Shown here one piece after another: positions 17,260 to 26,995 of a stretch of DNA of 64,000 nucleotides. The first letter of the stretch is position 1. Every line of letters begins with the position of its first letter. Both the position numbers and the translations under genes were made by a program. Source of the stretch: CAYFFO01 sp964342485 (GTDB taxonomy: Bacteria; Chloroflexota; Dehalococcoidia; Lucifugimonadales; CAJWER01); assembly GCA_964342485.1 (NCBI GenBank), contig CAYFFO010000001.1:1-64000 (forward strand). The letters run 5' to 3'. The notes under the pieces are model-generated. The model saw only the letters and a list, made by a program, of their open reading frames with translations. It was not told the DNA's origin and did no database searches.

Positions 17260-18834
17260 TTATTCAAGAAAGTCTCTGAGTTTCTGAGAGCGAGTTGGAT
17301 GTCTTAGCTTACGTAGGGCTTTTGCTTCAATCTGCCTTATCCGCTCTCTAGTCACTCCGAATTCTTTACCAACTTCTTCAAGAGTTCTCTGTCGACCGTC
17401 GGAAAGTCCAAATCGTAATTGCAATACTTTTGCCTCGCGTTCACTAAGCGTGTATAAAACATCATCAACTTGTTCTTTCAAAAGTTGATACGAAGCTGCA
17501 TCGGCGGGTGCAAGAGTATTTCTATCTTCTATAAAGTCACCAAGATGGCTATCCTCTTCTTCACCAATTGGAGTTTCAAGAGATACAGGCTCCTGAGATA
17601 TTTTAAGTATCTCACGTACTTTTTCAGGAGACACCTCCATACCTTCACCAATTTCTTCACTGGTTGGTTCTCTGCCATATTCCTGTACTAAACGACGACT
17701 ATGTCTTAACAATTTATTGATAGTTTCTACCATGTGAACAGGAATCCTGATTGTACGGGCCTGATCTGCGATCGCCCTGGTAATTGCCTGCCTGATCCAC
17801 CATGTAGCATATGTGCTGAATTTATAACCCTTGCGATAGTCAAATTTTTCAACAGCTCTTATCAATCCTATATTTCCTTCCTGGATAAGATCAAGAAGAG
17901 ACATTCCACGTCCGATATATTTCTTCGCCACACTTACTACGAGACGAAGATTAGCCTTAGCCAGATGGCCTTGAGCTGCTTCTCCTTCAAATTTTATTCG
18001 CTTAAAATGATGCCGCAGAAGCGGTTCATAATTTATAACATTCTCTGAGAATTTTGAGGTGTCCAGCTGAGAAGAAATCTCCTGCAGAGTCTGATCTTTA
18101 CCAACAACCTCAAGAACCTGTGGTGGAAGTATGCGATTACTGAGTGATGCTACTTTGATTTTTTCTTTTGCTTCCTCTTCCTCTAAACCCATCACATCCA
18201 TTACATAGGCTAGAAGTTCTTCAGGTATATTACCGTCAAGAACTTCGCGCAATTTCTCATCACTCATGACCTCATTCAGAGTTCGTTCAGATCCCTCAAG
18301 CCCAACATATTTTGACAATGCATTAAGCACATCTTCAGACTCACAAACTTCTCGAGTTAATCGTTGTATAATTTTCCAAGCTGAAGCTTGCCAGCCACCA
18401 AGATCCTCATCATTTTTCGGCTTTGTCGTTCCGTATTCCTCCTGATACATGTCATTTTCTATCACATTTAAGTAATTCGAAGCTTCCATTGCACAGGCTA
18501 AAACACGCTCTTGAGGAGCCTTGAGAAGACTAACCCTCCCTATTTCTCGAAGATACATTCTTACAGGATCATCTATCATCTCCGATGAAGCCTCTAATTG
18601 CTTCATTTTTCCTTCTAACAAGACTTCGTCGTCGTCTTCTTCTTCGTCATCATCATTGAGCGTCAATTGATTCTCTGGAGGGGTTGTAACATAATCCTCT
18701 TCTTCATCAAAAGAGGAAAGAGCTTTCCGTTTGGCGGGTGACAATCCACCAATTATGTCAACAGCCGACTCATTACTGTCTTCAAAGCCATGTTTTAAAT
18801 ATTGGTCATCATTAGATGTAGATCTTGTACTCAT
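17260..18834 (-). CDS. rpoD: Primary RNA polymerase sigma factor
   Basis: A 524-residue sigma-70 protein that directs RNA polymerase to housekeeping promoters. It has an acidic N-terminal region (DEEEDYVTTPP, DDDEEEDDDE) and region 1.2 DDPVRMYLREIGRVSLL. An insert of about 170 residues comes before region 2. Region 2 reads NLRLVVSVAKKYIGRGMSLLDLIQEGNIGL and FDYRKGYKFSTYATWWIRQAI, region 3 runs from ARTIRIPVHMVE, and region 4 contains REAKVLQLRFGL and LEEVGKEFGVTRERIRQIEAKALRKLRHP. The insert resembles the non-conserved region of group 1 sigmas. AAAGGG lies just before ATG 18834. It is 91 nt downstream of dnaG, the classical macromolecular-synthesis pairing. Confidence 0.97.
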   Translation of the reverse strand: MSTRSTSNDDQYLKHGFEDSNESAVDIIGGLSPAKRKALSSFDEEEDYVTTPPENQLTLNDDDEEEDDDEVLLEGKMKQLEASSEMIDDPVRMYLREIGRVSLLKAPQERVLACAMEASNYLNVIENDMYQEEYGTTKPKNDEDLGGWQASAWKIIQRLTREVCESEDVLNALSKYVGLEGSERTLNEVMSDEKLREVLDGNIPEELLAYVMDVMGLEEEEAKEKIKVASLSNRILPPQVLEVVGKDQTLQEISSQLDTSKFSENVINYEPLLRHHFKRIKFEGEAAQGHLAKANLRLVVSVAKKYIGRGMSLLDLIQEGNIGLIRAVEKFDYRKGYKFSTYATWWIRQAITRAIADQARTIRIPVHMVETINKLLRHSRRLVQEYGREPTSEEIGEGMEVSPEKVREILKISQEPVSLETPIGEEEDSHLGDFIEDRNTLAPADAASYQLLKEQVDDVLYTLSEREAKVLQLRFGLSDGRQRTLEEVGKEFGVTRERIRQIEAKALRKLRHPTRSQKLRDFLE

Positions 18835-18925
18835 AGCAACCCTTTATACTTAGTCCAAATTATCGAATTTATTTCGCCTGTCTTTAGATTTATCTATTTG
18901 CCACTAGTACTTACCAAGCGACAAA

Positions 18926-20716
18926 TCATTGCTTTCGTTTAAATGAGTCCTTAAGATCAGAATTTAGAGAAACAATCGGATGTTCTACATCTCGAGATGG
19001 TGGAGATTTAACATCTTCTGTCAAAAGGAGTGTTGCCTGCAATTCTTTCAGATACCTTTGTTCCAATCTTTCTGTAATCTCAAGGAATGCATTTTCTACT
19101 TGCCAATCTTCCAACGGAGACAATCGCAATCCTATTAGTCCATCTAGGTACTCGTGTAAACTCTCATCCAGATTTTCCTTGACTTCGTCTATTGTAGATG
19201 AGGAACGCACAGAGGTAAACAGTTCCCGGTTTTCTGTTTTTTTGAAATATTCAACAGCCAAGCGATTTTGATCCGGATCTAACTCCGGATTATTAATCAA
19301 TAAAGCGAGAGCATAGTCTTCCAAATAGTCACGCCGATCGGTAAGAAAAACTGGCTTTTCCACATTCTTTGTTTGTCGATTTGTAATCCTTCGCTGATTG
19401 GATATAGATTTAGAAACATTTATCTCCAATAGCTGTCTATCAACTTTCAGTTTTTCTGCCAGGAGGTTAAAGTACCTATCTTGATCAAAAGAGTTAGTTG
19501 TAGATAAAATTAGTGGACTTACCGCGAGTACTGCTGAGTGCTTACCTTCATTTGTATCAGTGTTAAATTTAGAAATCATCGAATTAATATAAAAATCCAT
19601 GAATGGAACGGCTGTATCTATAGACTGATCCCATATCACAGGATTTTCCCGAATAAGTTCATCTGGGTCTTTTCCGTCCGGCAATGAAGCTATCCGGAGG
19701 TCAACAGACTTTCCTTTTTGCTGAACTACACCAGAGGATCTATTTCTAGAAGCAGGCTCAGTATCAATAGCTTTCCAAGAAGATTCCAAACTCCTGAGGG
19801 TTGCTTCTTGTCCTGCTACATCAGGATCAAGCGCCAAAACATACTTACCAGCCATAGAAAATAATCGCGAAACCTGCTGTTCTGTAAGAGCTGTACCCAT
19901 TGATGCAACCACTGTCCTATAGCCGTATTGATGTGCCGCAATCACATCCATATATCCTTCAACAATAATTGCCCTACCATCTGATCGAATAGCTTCAGCA
20001 GCCAAGTTAAGTCCATATAAATTATTTTTCTTATCGAATATACGAGTCGCCGGAGTATTTATATATTTGGGCTCAATATTTTCTAATGCACGTGCTCCAA
20101 AACCCAGAACATTACCTCTACTATCATATATTGGAAACATCAACCTACCCCAAAAAAAATCTCTTATTGAACCATCGTCAAAACGCCTCAACAATCCTGA
20201 TTCAACACAGTGTTCAATATTGAATCCAAGTCCTGTGAGATGATCTTTAAGCCTTGTACCACCCCTGGGACTAAATCCTAACTGAAACATTAAAGCAGTA
20301 GCTCTATCAATACCCCTTAGTGTTAAATAATTTTGTGCGAATTTGCCTTCTTCTGAATCAAGAATATTTACATAGAAAGCAATAGCTTCTTTATTCACGC
20401 GTAATAAAGAGTCAGTTTTATTTCCATCTTCTTTGCTCTGTAACGCCACACCTGTTTTTTCAGCTAGCATTCTCAATGCTTCACCAAAACCAAGATCCTC
20501 TTTCTTCATAACAAAACTGAATGCATCACCACCTGTAGAACAAGCACCAAAACAGCGCCACGTCTGCCTTTCTACACTAACAATAAAAGAGGGGGTTTTC
20601 TCTTGATGGAATGGGCAATTGGCTTTGAAATTGCTACCTGCTTTTGTAAGCGCCATATATCCAGAAACGACATCTACAATATCTAGCCTGTCTTTTATTT
20701 CATCAACTATACTCAT
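18926..20716 (-). CDS. dnaG: DNA primase
   Basis: A 596-residue primase that lays RNA primers at the replication fork. The N-terminal zinc-binding CHC2 domain reads CPFHQEKTPSF and CFGACSTGGD; the last pair is spaced C-x3-C rather than the common C-x2-C. The Toprim domain carries AIIVEGYMDVIAAHQYG and LALDPDVAGQEATLRS, giving the catalytic Glu and Asp-x-Asp residues. The C-terminal helical part that binds DnaB helicase begins near residue 450 and is weakly conserved. Start at ATG 20716. It precedes rpoD and follows two small genes of unknown function. Confidence 0.96.
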   Translation of the reverse strand: MSIVDEIKDRLDIVDVVSGYMALTKAGSNFKANCPFHQEKTPSFIVSVERQTWRCFGACSTGGDAFSFVMKKEDLGFGEALRMLAEKTGVALQSKEDGNKTDSLLRVNKEAIAFYVNILDSEEGKFAQNYLTLRGIDRATALMFQLGFSPRGGTRLKDHLTGLGFNIEHCVESGLLRRFDDGSIRDFFWGRLMFPIYDSRGNVLGFGARALENIEPKYINTPATRIFDKKNNLYGLNLAAEAIRSDGRAIIVEGYMDVIAAHQYGYRTVVASMGTALTEQQVSRLFSMAGKYVLALDPDVAGQEATLRSLESSWKAIDTEPASRNRSSGVVQQKGKSVDLRIASLPDGKDPDELIRENPVIWDQSIDTAVPFMDFYINSMISKFNTDTNEGKHSAVLAVSPLILSTTNSFDQDRYFNLLAEKLKVDRQLLEINVSKSISNQRRITNRQTKNVEKPVFLTDRRDYLEDYALALLINNPELDPDQNRLAVEYFKKTENRELFTSVRSSSTIDEVKENLDESLHEYLDGLIGLRLSPLEDWQVENAFLEITERLEQRYLKELQATLLLTEDVKSPPSRDVEHPIVSLNSDLKDSFKRKQ

Positions 20717-20796
20717 TGTTATTCAATATCCCAAATAGAAAAAATAGAACATTTCAATATCAGTCTTTGTTGTCACTATTGACCATTAAACTGATC

Positions 20797-21132
20797 CTAA
20801 AGAGCAGTCCTATACGCATAGTGAGTAAGTTTGTTTATCGGTCTGCGCAAACTTGAAGCATGCCAATTAATGTGTTCAACAACAGCTCGTATATCCACCA
20901 AGATATCACCTATTGAATCCCAATCCTGTGATACCTCAGTTAAATTATTTACCAGGCTTGCCAGTTCATCTTGAGCATTACAAAGATCCCCTAGGTCAGT
21001 ACTAAGTGTACCTAAATAGTCGTCAAGATGTTCGGGCAATCCCATTTCCTTTAATTTTATTACCACAGAATGTGCCATGCTTGCTGTATGTCTTGCATTT
21101 GCAAGATTGGATTCCAATTTCTCTAAATTCAT
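20797..21132 (-). CDS. Small helical protein of unknown function between dgt and dnaG
   Basis: A 111-residue protein with AGGAG about 6 nt before ATG 21132, a strong sign that it is real. It appears entirely helical (LEKLESNLANARHTASMAHSVVIKLKEMG, DLCNAQDELASLVNNLTEV) with no Cys pairs, signal peptide or membrane segment. Unrecognised. It lies 45 nt after the 84-residue gene and 80 nt before dnaG, on the same strand. Co-expression with replication genes is inferred from position only. Confidence 0.7.
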   Translation of the reverse strand: MNLEKLESNLANARHTASMAHSVVIKLKEMGLPEHLDDYLGTLSTDLGDLCNAQDELASLVNNLTEVSQDWDSIGDILVDIRAVVEHINWHASSLRRPINKLTHYAYRTAL

Positions 21133-21177
21133 AAAAACTCCTGTGATGTTAAGTGCCTCATAACCCTTTATCGACGA

Positions 21178-21432
21178 TTAACGTGATATCCCTACATAAT
21201 GTGTAACGTAAGAAGTCCAGTCTTCCCGTATTAATTCCAAAGCTACTTGTTGGGAAGAATCAGACATCAAGTTGATTTTCCCAAAAATATTTCTCCATAA
21301 GCCGTCTACTTCTTCTTTCCAGTGTGCATACTCAAGTCCATGGACATCGCGTTGCATTGCTTCTAAATGATGTTCAATGAGCTTAAGCAGATTTTGGACT
21401 GTCCTTAGTCTTATCCTGTCTGTTGAATTCAT
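21178..21432 (-). CDS. Small protein of unknown function overlapping dgt
   Basis: An 84-residue protein whose ATG (21432) overlaps the dgt stop codon as ATGA, so it is probably translated by coupling with dgt. It is predicted helical, basic at the start (TDRIRLRTVQNLLKLIEHHLEAMQRDV) and rich in Trp (three residues). No known motif was recognised. The tight coupling suggests a functional tie to the dNTP hydrolase; that is inference. Confidence 0.7.
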   Translation of the reverse strand: MNSTDRIRLRTVQNLLKLIEHHLEAMQRDVHGLEYAHWKEEVDGLWRNIFGKINLMSDSSQQVALELIREDWTSYVTHYVGISR

Positions 21433-22499
21433 CTTCTCATCCCAATTTTGTTTCTGAAAACTCCTGTCACTCCAGGCTCGATTTTTTCAGCCACTTCTAA
21501 CGCGTAATGATCGGTCATGCCAGATATATAGTCCACTACAACTTTGCTAGAATCCTTATATTCTGATGGTATCAAATCACGATTTCTGGTGAAGTATTCA
21601 TTAAGTAGAGTAATCACACGTCTTGCGGTTTCGGATTCTTCACTCTTGTCCTCAACCATATAAATCTTTTCAAACATAAATTCCCTAAGCTGGTTAAGCG
21701 CTAAACGAACTTTCTTTCCCATTTGGATCCTAGGAATTTGATTGGAAGAAAAGCCCTGCTCTCCAGTTGCATCCCAAGAAGCTATTACAATATCTGTAAC
21801 CATCGTATTAATTCTTTGAGAATGTTTCGGTCCCAACACATCAAGTGTGCTTTTGGGTAAATCGCTTATTGACAAAACTTCTGCTCTGAAAGCATCTCCC
21901 AAATCATGATTTAAATACGCAATAGCATCGGATACTCTACATATTTGCCCCTCCAATGATAAGGATGCAGGCATTTTGTTTCCAAAAAAATCGCCTTGAG
22001 GCTTAGAATGGTTAGCTATTCCTTGCCTAACCTGCTGAGTCAAATTCAACCCTTTGCCTTCTTTTTCAATACTTTCTACTATTCTGATGCTTTGGTCAGC
22101 ATGGCGAAATCCGTTAGGATAAAGGTTGTCCAAAACAGCTTCACCTACATGTCCAAAAGGCGTGTGTCCTAAATCGTGCCCAAGGGAAATTGCTTCCGAC
22201 AAGTCTTCATTCAAATTAAGTGCCCTAGTAATGGTCCTGGCTATTTGAGCGACTTCAAGCGTGTGGGTCAATCGAGTAACATAATGATCCCCAATCGGCG
22301 CTATAAAAACCTGTGTTTTATGCTTGAGTCTGCGAAAAGATTTTGAATGAATTATACGATCACGATCTCTTTGAAATTCGTTTCTAACAGGACATGGAGG
22401 ATCTGTCCTGTTTCGAATACCATCCTTTGAACGCGCTGCATATGGAGAAAGATGGCTTTCTCTTTTTTCAATTTGTAATCTCGACAATGACTCTGTCAA
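21429..22499 (-). CDS. dgt: dGTPase-like HD-domain deoxynucleotide triphosphohydrolase
   Basis: A 356-residue HD-domain enzyme expected to split dNTPs into deoxynucleoside and triphosphate, tuning the DNA precursor pool. The motif set of the dGTPase family is complete: SKSFRRLKHKTQVFI, RLTHTLEVAQIARTI (His of the HD), LGHDLGHTPFGHVGE (HD plus second His), and SDAIAYLNHDLGDAF (the distal Asp). Length fits the shorter dGTPase-like group. The start is TTG 22499, with another TTG four codons later. It opens the set dgt, two small genes, dnaG and rpoD, linking nucleotide supply with priming. Confidence 0.92.
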   Translation of the reverse strand: MTESLSRLQIEKRESHLSPYAARSKDGIRNRTDPPCPVRNEFQRDRDRIIHSKSFRRLKHKTQVFIAPIGDHYVTRLTHTLEVAQIARTITRALNLNEDLSEAISLGHDLGHTPFGHVGEAVLDNLYPNGFRHADQSIRIVESIEKEGKGLNLTQQVRQGIANHSKPQGDFFGNKMPASLSLEGQICRVSDAIAYLNHDLGDAFRAEVLSISDLPKSTLDVLGPKHSQRINTMVTDIVIASWDATGEQGFSSNQIPRIQMGKKVRLALNQLREFMFEKIYMVEDKSEESETARRVITLLNEYFTRNRDLIPSEYKDSSKVVVDYISGMTDHYALEVAEKIEPGVTGVFRNKIGMRR

Positions 22500-22594
22500 T
22501 ATTTAGCCTAGTTTCAAAAGTTTGTACCAAATTTTCGGTGAAATTGTAACATAGGACTGTGTATGCAAATTATCAATATCACTTAAACACAAAA

Positions 22595-25249
22595 TTATAG
22601 ATTGTCGCCTATTATCCGACCCTGAGTTTTAACTGGTGTTACAAGTAATAATAAAGGAGGTAATACAAGAAGCGAAGCTATCAGAGCTAAAAATATCATT
22701 ATCGCCGTCAAAAAACCGTACGCTGCAAACATAGGCATCGGTGCAAATGCCATTATTGAAAAGCCTAGAATGCTAGTGACGGCAGAATAAATTAATGCTA
22801 TTCCAGTACCCCCAGCTGATTTTTTTAATGCTTCTTCCGCACTGTTCAAACGACCCATCTCTTCCCGAAATCGTTGTGTCATATGTATCGCATAATCAAC
22901 ACCTACACCAATCGAGACTGCAGCAATTGTAGCAGTAACAAAATTTAATCCAAACCCAAATACGTACATAAACCCATATAACCAAAATACTACCAGAATA
23001 ATTGGAACAATTGTTACTATTCCCAATCGGACAGATTGCATTGCTATGATTGAAACAATCATGCAAAGAATAATGGCAATACCGAATGCTTTTTGCAGAC
23101 CTTCAGTTGTTGCATCTAATGCTGCCTGTCGAGTATATGCAGAGCCAGTCAGTCCAACTAGATAAATACCATGAACACTTCTTATTACTTCAATATCTTT
23201 TTCAATAGCTTTCCTTGAAGCAATTACCTTAGCCTGTTCTCTGGTTCCCGGAATTCCAACTTCTATTACAGTCGCAGGATTTTTCCCAATACCTTCCCCA
23301 ATATACAAGGTTTCTCCCACTTCAAGTCGGTCATAAATATGTTGTTCAATAGAGATAGGTACACCATTTACCGTTATAAAATCATATATCGCCGACAATT
23401 GGTCACTTGAATTCGGCCAAGAAAATATCTTGTCTCCATACTTGAATTTCATAAATTTATTTGGATCAAATTCCAACCCAGACTGTTTTCTGATTTGTGT
23501 CATTGCGTAATCGGAATTTAAAGTTTGATATATAAGTTCAAAAAGAGTGGTATTTTGAATTGCTATATCACCAAGGTCGTTAACACCTACATAACGATTT
23601 TTACGCAACGTAATAATTAAATCTGATAGTGCCACTAAGACATTAGGATTAGAAACGTCTCCTTCAATATAAATAACAGCTGATTCTCCTCCAGTTTGCC
23701 CTACATGAATGTCCATCTTATCTAAACCAATTGCGAAATCTGATTCGCTTCTATAAAAATCTTTGACATCAAATGTTGCATCGAGTTTCAAGGCATAATA
23801 ACCTGATAAAGCAGTTATCACTGCTACTGAACCAAGTACGATCATACGCCAGCGAACAAAAAACATCACAATATTTGGAACAAAAAACGAATCTGGCTCG
23901 ACTAGCATGAATATTCTGGCTCTTGGTAATTTATTAATTATTTTTGGTCTGCTTAGATTCCACCTTTCAAGCCTCATTAAAATCACCGGTACGGTTATTC
24001 CCATGACTATAAACGCAGAAAAAATTGCGAGCCCTGCTCCGATTCCAAACCCTACTACTGCTTCTATATTGGCAGACACATTAGACACAAAAGCTATTGC
24101 ATCTGTAATCATCGCCAAGGTAAGAGCTCCAATAACTCCTCCCATCCCTAATCTAAAAGCATATTTCGGTTCTATACCTTGAGATCGTTCTTCCTTATAT
24201 CGATTTACTGAATGGATAACAAAATCCGCTCCAAGAGAAATCATTGCAATAGGCACAATAAAATCAAGAGTAGTGGATGATTTCAGTCCTACTAGATTTG
24301 AAAGCCCCTTGAACCAAACCATCATTGTAATAAGACCGCCTGCTGTGAGAAAAACCATCTTAAGAGACTTCAAGGCAATACCGACTACTATCAGTACCAT
24401 AATAAAAGTGGCTACAATATAAGGGACTGATGTACCTACCTCATCATCAATCTCCAAACCAGCATCTATGGCCACGCCCCACAAATTATAATTTTCTTGC
24501 TTGCCACGTAATATAGTTTGAACATTACGATTAAACTGTTCTTTAACCGTTGTAACAGGATCAGCAGTGGCTCCAATTCTGAAACTACCACCTCCAAGTT
24601 TTTCATTATCTGCCGACAGTCCAATGAGAATTGCCGGAGAATACCAAAAGCCTATCTTCTGTCCAAAAAGATTCTTCTCCTCGACTTTCTTCAATTGTGA
24701 AAGTGAATATGACAAATATTTTGTTCTGGTGTCAGAAAAAATGTAATGCAAAGCCAGTTTAACCTGTTCATCTGTAGCTTCTTTTAGTGATATACCGAAA
24801 ACTGGTTGGCTTTTCAACACCTCTGAAACGGCATCAGCAATCGTAAATATTCCCTTGACTTGTTGCTGTGAATTAACATCCATAGTGCTGTGTAAATAAG
24901 TTTGTGCTGCTAACCCTGGAGGGTTAAGCAACCCTAATGTATCAGCTTCCCTAAGTCTTTCCGTGTTCTCCAAAATCTCAAGCAACGGAGCTTTTGTCAG
25001 TATGTCTCCATTTTTGGATTCAGCTATAAAAAAGGCATTATGAACCCTTGGAGGCAAGTTTGAATTATAGCTTTCCTCCACGTCATATACTGTGCCTCCT
25101 GGGCTTTCAGATGCACGTTGTGTAGGGGACAATAGAAACAAGGGTAATATGAGAACCAATGTGATTATCCCAATAGCAAGAACAAATAAACCTGATCGTT
25201 CTTCTAAGATCACGGCAAAGCGATTTGCTAAATCTTTTTGCTTTATCAT
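22595..25249 (-). CDS. MMPL/RND superfamily transporter (HAE3-like)
   Basis: An 884-residue inner-membrane protein made of two similar halves, each with one leading membrane helix, a large extracytoplasmic loop (about residues 45-275 and 475-690) and a bundle of five helices. The RND helix-4 signatures are visible: SLGADFVIHSVNRYKEE and SIGVGVDYAIHMTQRFREE, each with the proton-relay Asp. Members of this branch move hydrophobic molecules such as lipids, hopanoids or drugs; the substrate here is unknown. Start at ATG 25249. It lies 22 nt downstream of glnS on the same strand. No membrane-fusion or outer-membrane partner is nearby, as expected for this branch. Confidence 0.9.
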   Translation of the reverse strand: MIKQKDLANRFAVILEERSGLFVLAIGIITLVLILPLFLLSPTQRASESPGGTVYDVEESYNSNLPPRVHNAFFIAESKNGDILTKAPLLEILENTERLREADTLGLLNPPGLAAQTYLHSTMDVNSQQQVKGIFTIADAVSEVLKSQPVFGISLKEATDEQVKLALHYIFSDTRTKYLSYSLSQLKKVEEKNLFGQKIGFWYSPAILIGLSADNEKLGGGSFRIGATADPVTTVKEQFNRNVQTILRGKQENYNLWGVAIDAGLEIDDEVGTSVPYIVATFIMVLIVVGIALKSLKMVFLTAGGLITMMVWFKGLSNLVGLKSSTTLDFIVPIAMISLGADFVIHSVNRYKEERSQGIEPKYAFRLGMGGVIGALTLAMITDAIAFVSNVSANIEAVVGFGIGAGLAIFSAFIVMGITVPVILMRLERWNLSRPKIINKLPRARIFMLVEPDSFFVPNIVMFFVRWRMIVLGSVAVITALSGYYALKLDATFDVKDFYRSESDFAIGLDKMDIHVGQTGGESAVIYIEGDVSNPNVLVALSDLIITLRKNRYVGVNDLGDIAIQNTTLFELIYQTLNSDYAMTQIRKQSGLEFDPNKFMKFKYGDKIFSWPNSSDQLSAIYDFITVNGVPISIEQHIYDRLEVGETLYIGEGIGKNPATVIEVGIPGTREQAKVIASRKAIEKDIEVIRSVHGIYLVGLTGSAYTRQAALDATTEGLQKAFGIAIILCMIVSIIAMQSVRLGIVTIVPIILVVFWLYGFMYVFGFGLNFVTATIAAVSIGVGVDYAIHMTQRFREEMGRLNSAEEALKKSAGGTGIALIYSAVTSILGFSIMAFAPMPMFAAYGFLTAIMIFLALIASLLVLPPLLLLVTPVKTQGRIIGDNL

Positions 25250-25271
25250 TTAAGATTTAAAACTATTCTTG

Positions 25272-26957
25272 CTAAACCCGTTGTTTTTTTACGATTTTAG
25301 CCCAAGAATCACGCAGGCCTACGGTACGATTAAACACAAGCTTATCAGGAGCAGAATATTCTAAATCTACGCAAAAATAGCCATGCCTCTCAAATTGATA
25401 TCTCTGTCCAGGAACTGTATTTTCAAGACTTTGTTCCACTCTTGAATCTTTCAGTATATTAAGAGATTCTGGATTCAACATCATATTATTGGATTCGTTT
25501 TCTAAATCAGAGTTATTCTCATCAGCAATAAAAAGATGATCATAGATTCTTATTTCAGCTGATAGGGAATTTGGTACAGACACCCAATGAATAGTACCTT
25601 TAACTTTCCTTCCATCAGGAGCTTGCCCTCCTCGAGTTGTCGGATCATAATTGCATCTTAATTCAATTACATCTCCTGTTTTTTCATCCTTTATTACCTT
25701 CGTACACGTGATGAAATATCCATACCTTAGCCTAACTTCTTTACCAGGGGCCAATCGGTAAAACTTCTTTGACGGATTCTCTTGAAAATCATCTCGGTCT
25801 ATATAAATTTCACGTGTGAAAGAAAGGGTTCGGTTACCTGCTGATAAATTTTCCGGATTATTCACTGCTTCTAGCTTTTCCTCTTTATCCTTGGGATAGT
25901 TCTCGATAACCACTTTAAGAGGTCGCAAAACTGCCATGACCCTATCAGATGTGGCATTAAGGTCTTCTCTAACACAATGTTCTAACATCTCTACTTCCAC
26001 CGTGTTGTTCCTTTTCGCTACACCTATTTTGTCACAAAAAGCTCGAATTGATTTTGGTGTATAACCTCGCCTTTTCATACCAGATATCGTTGGCATACGT
26101 GGATCATCCCAGCCTGCAACATGTCCCTGTTCAACAAGTTGTAACAATGTGCGTTTACTCATGACTGTGTTTGTCAAATTTAGACGAGCGAATTCTAACT
26201 GCCTTGGCTTATATATTTCCAATTTATCCAGAAACCATTCATAAAGAGGACGATGATCTTCAAATTCAAGGGAACAAAGAGAGTGGGTAACTCCTTCTAT
26301 CGAGTCGGATTGTCCATGAGCAAAATCATAGGTCGGATAGATACACCAACTATCACCCGTACGATGATGTGTAGTTTTAAGCACTCGATAAATGACGGGA
26401 TCACGCATATTCAAATTTCCTGATGTCATATCTATCTTCGCTCTCAAAGAGCATGCACCGTCATCAAATGTACCAGCTCTCATTTTTTCAAACAAAATCA
26501 AGTTCTCATTGATTGTCCGGTTTCTATACGGGCTATTCATACCAGGTTTTGTCAAGGAACCTCTATATTTTCTGATATCTTCTTGACTAAGGTCACAAAC
26601 GTATGCCAAATCCTTGCGAATTAATTTGATTGCATATTCATAGAGAGTGTCAAAATAATTGGAGGAATATAAAGCACTACCAGACCAAGTAAAACCAAGC
26701 CACTCCAAGTCTCGCTTGAATGCTTCTACATACTCCACATCCTCTTTCGTAGGATTAGTGTCATCAAAACGAAGATTACAATGACCTAGGTTTTCTATCG
26801 CCATACCAAAATTAATATGTGCTGCCTTGGCATGGCCTATATGCATATATCCATTTGGTTCAGGCGGAAATCTAGTTATCACATTTTTATCAAAACGACC
26901 GGAATCAATATCTTCTTTTATAGCGATCCGGATAAAATCTGAAGTATTCTCTTGCAC
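25272..26957 (-). CDS. glnS: Glutaminyl-tRNA synthetase
   Basis: A 561-residue class I aminoacyl-tRNA synthetase that charges tRNA-Gln directly with glutamine. Visible motifs are RFPPEPNGYMHIGHAKAAHINFG (HIGH), LRFDDTNP, the GlnRS-type catalytic region THSLCSLEFEDHRPLYEWFL, and a KMSKS-type loop TVMSKRTLLQLVE. The C-terminal beta-barrel anticodon-binding domain (DRVMAVLRPLKVVIENYP, PGKEVRLRYGYFITCTKV, GTIHWVS) is that of GlnRS rather than GluRS. The start is GTG 26957. Its presence means this organism need not rely only on the GatCAB route for Gln-tRNA. Confidence 0.95.
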   Translation of the reverse strand: MQENTSDFIRIAIKEDIDSGRFDKNVITRFPPEPNGYMHIGHAKAAHINFGMAIENLGHCNLRFDDTNPTKEDVEYVEAFKRDLEWLGFTWSGSALYSSNYFDTLYEYAIKLIRKDLAYVCDLSQEDIRKYRGSLTKPGMNSPYRNRTINENLILFEKMRAGTFDDGACSLRAKIDMTSGNLNMRDPVIYRVLKTTHHRTGDSWCIYPTYDFAHGQSDSIEGVTHSLCSLEFEDHRPLYEWFLDKLEIYKPRQLEFARLNLTNTVMSKRTLLQLVEQGHVAGWDDPRMPTISGMKRRGYTPKSIRAFCDKIGVAKRNNTVEVEMLEHCVREDLNATSDRVMAVLRPLKVVIENYPKDKEEKLEAVNNPENLSAGNRTLSFTREIYIDRDDFQENPSKKFYRLAPGKEVRLRYGYFITCTKVIKDEKTGDVIELRCNYDPTTRGGQAPDGRKVKGTIHWVSVPNSLSAEIRIYDHLFIADENNSDLENESNNMMLNPESLNILKDSRVEQSLENTVPGQRYQFERHGYFCVDLEYSAPDKLVFNRTVGLRDSWAKIVKKQRV

Positions 26958-26995
26958 TGGTATAGACCTAATCCTATAAATTCACGTTTATTAGT

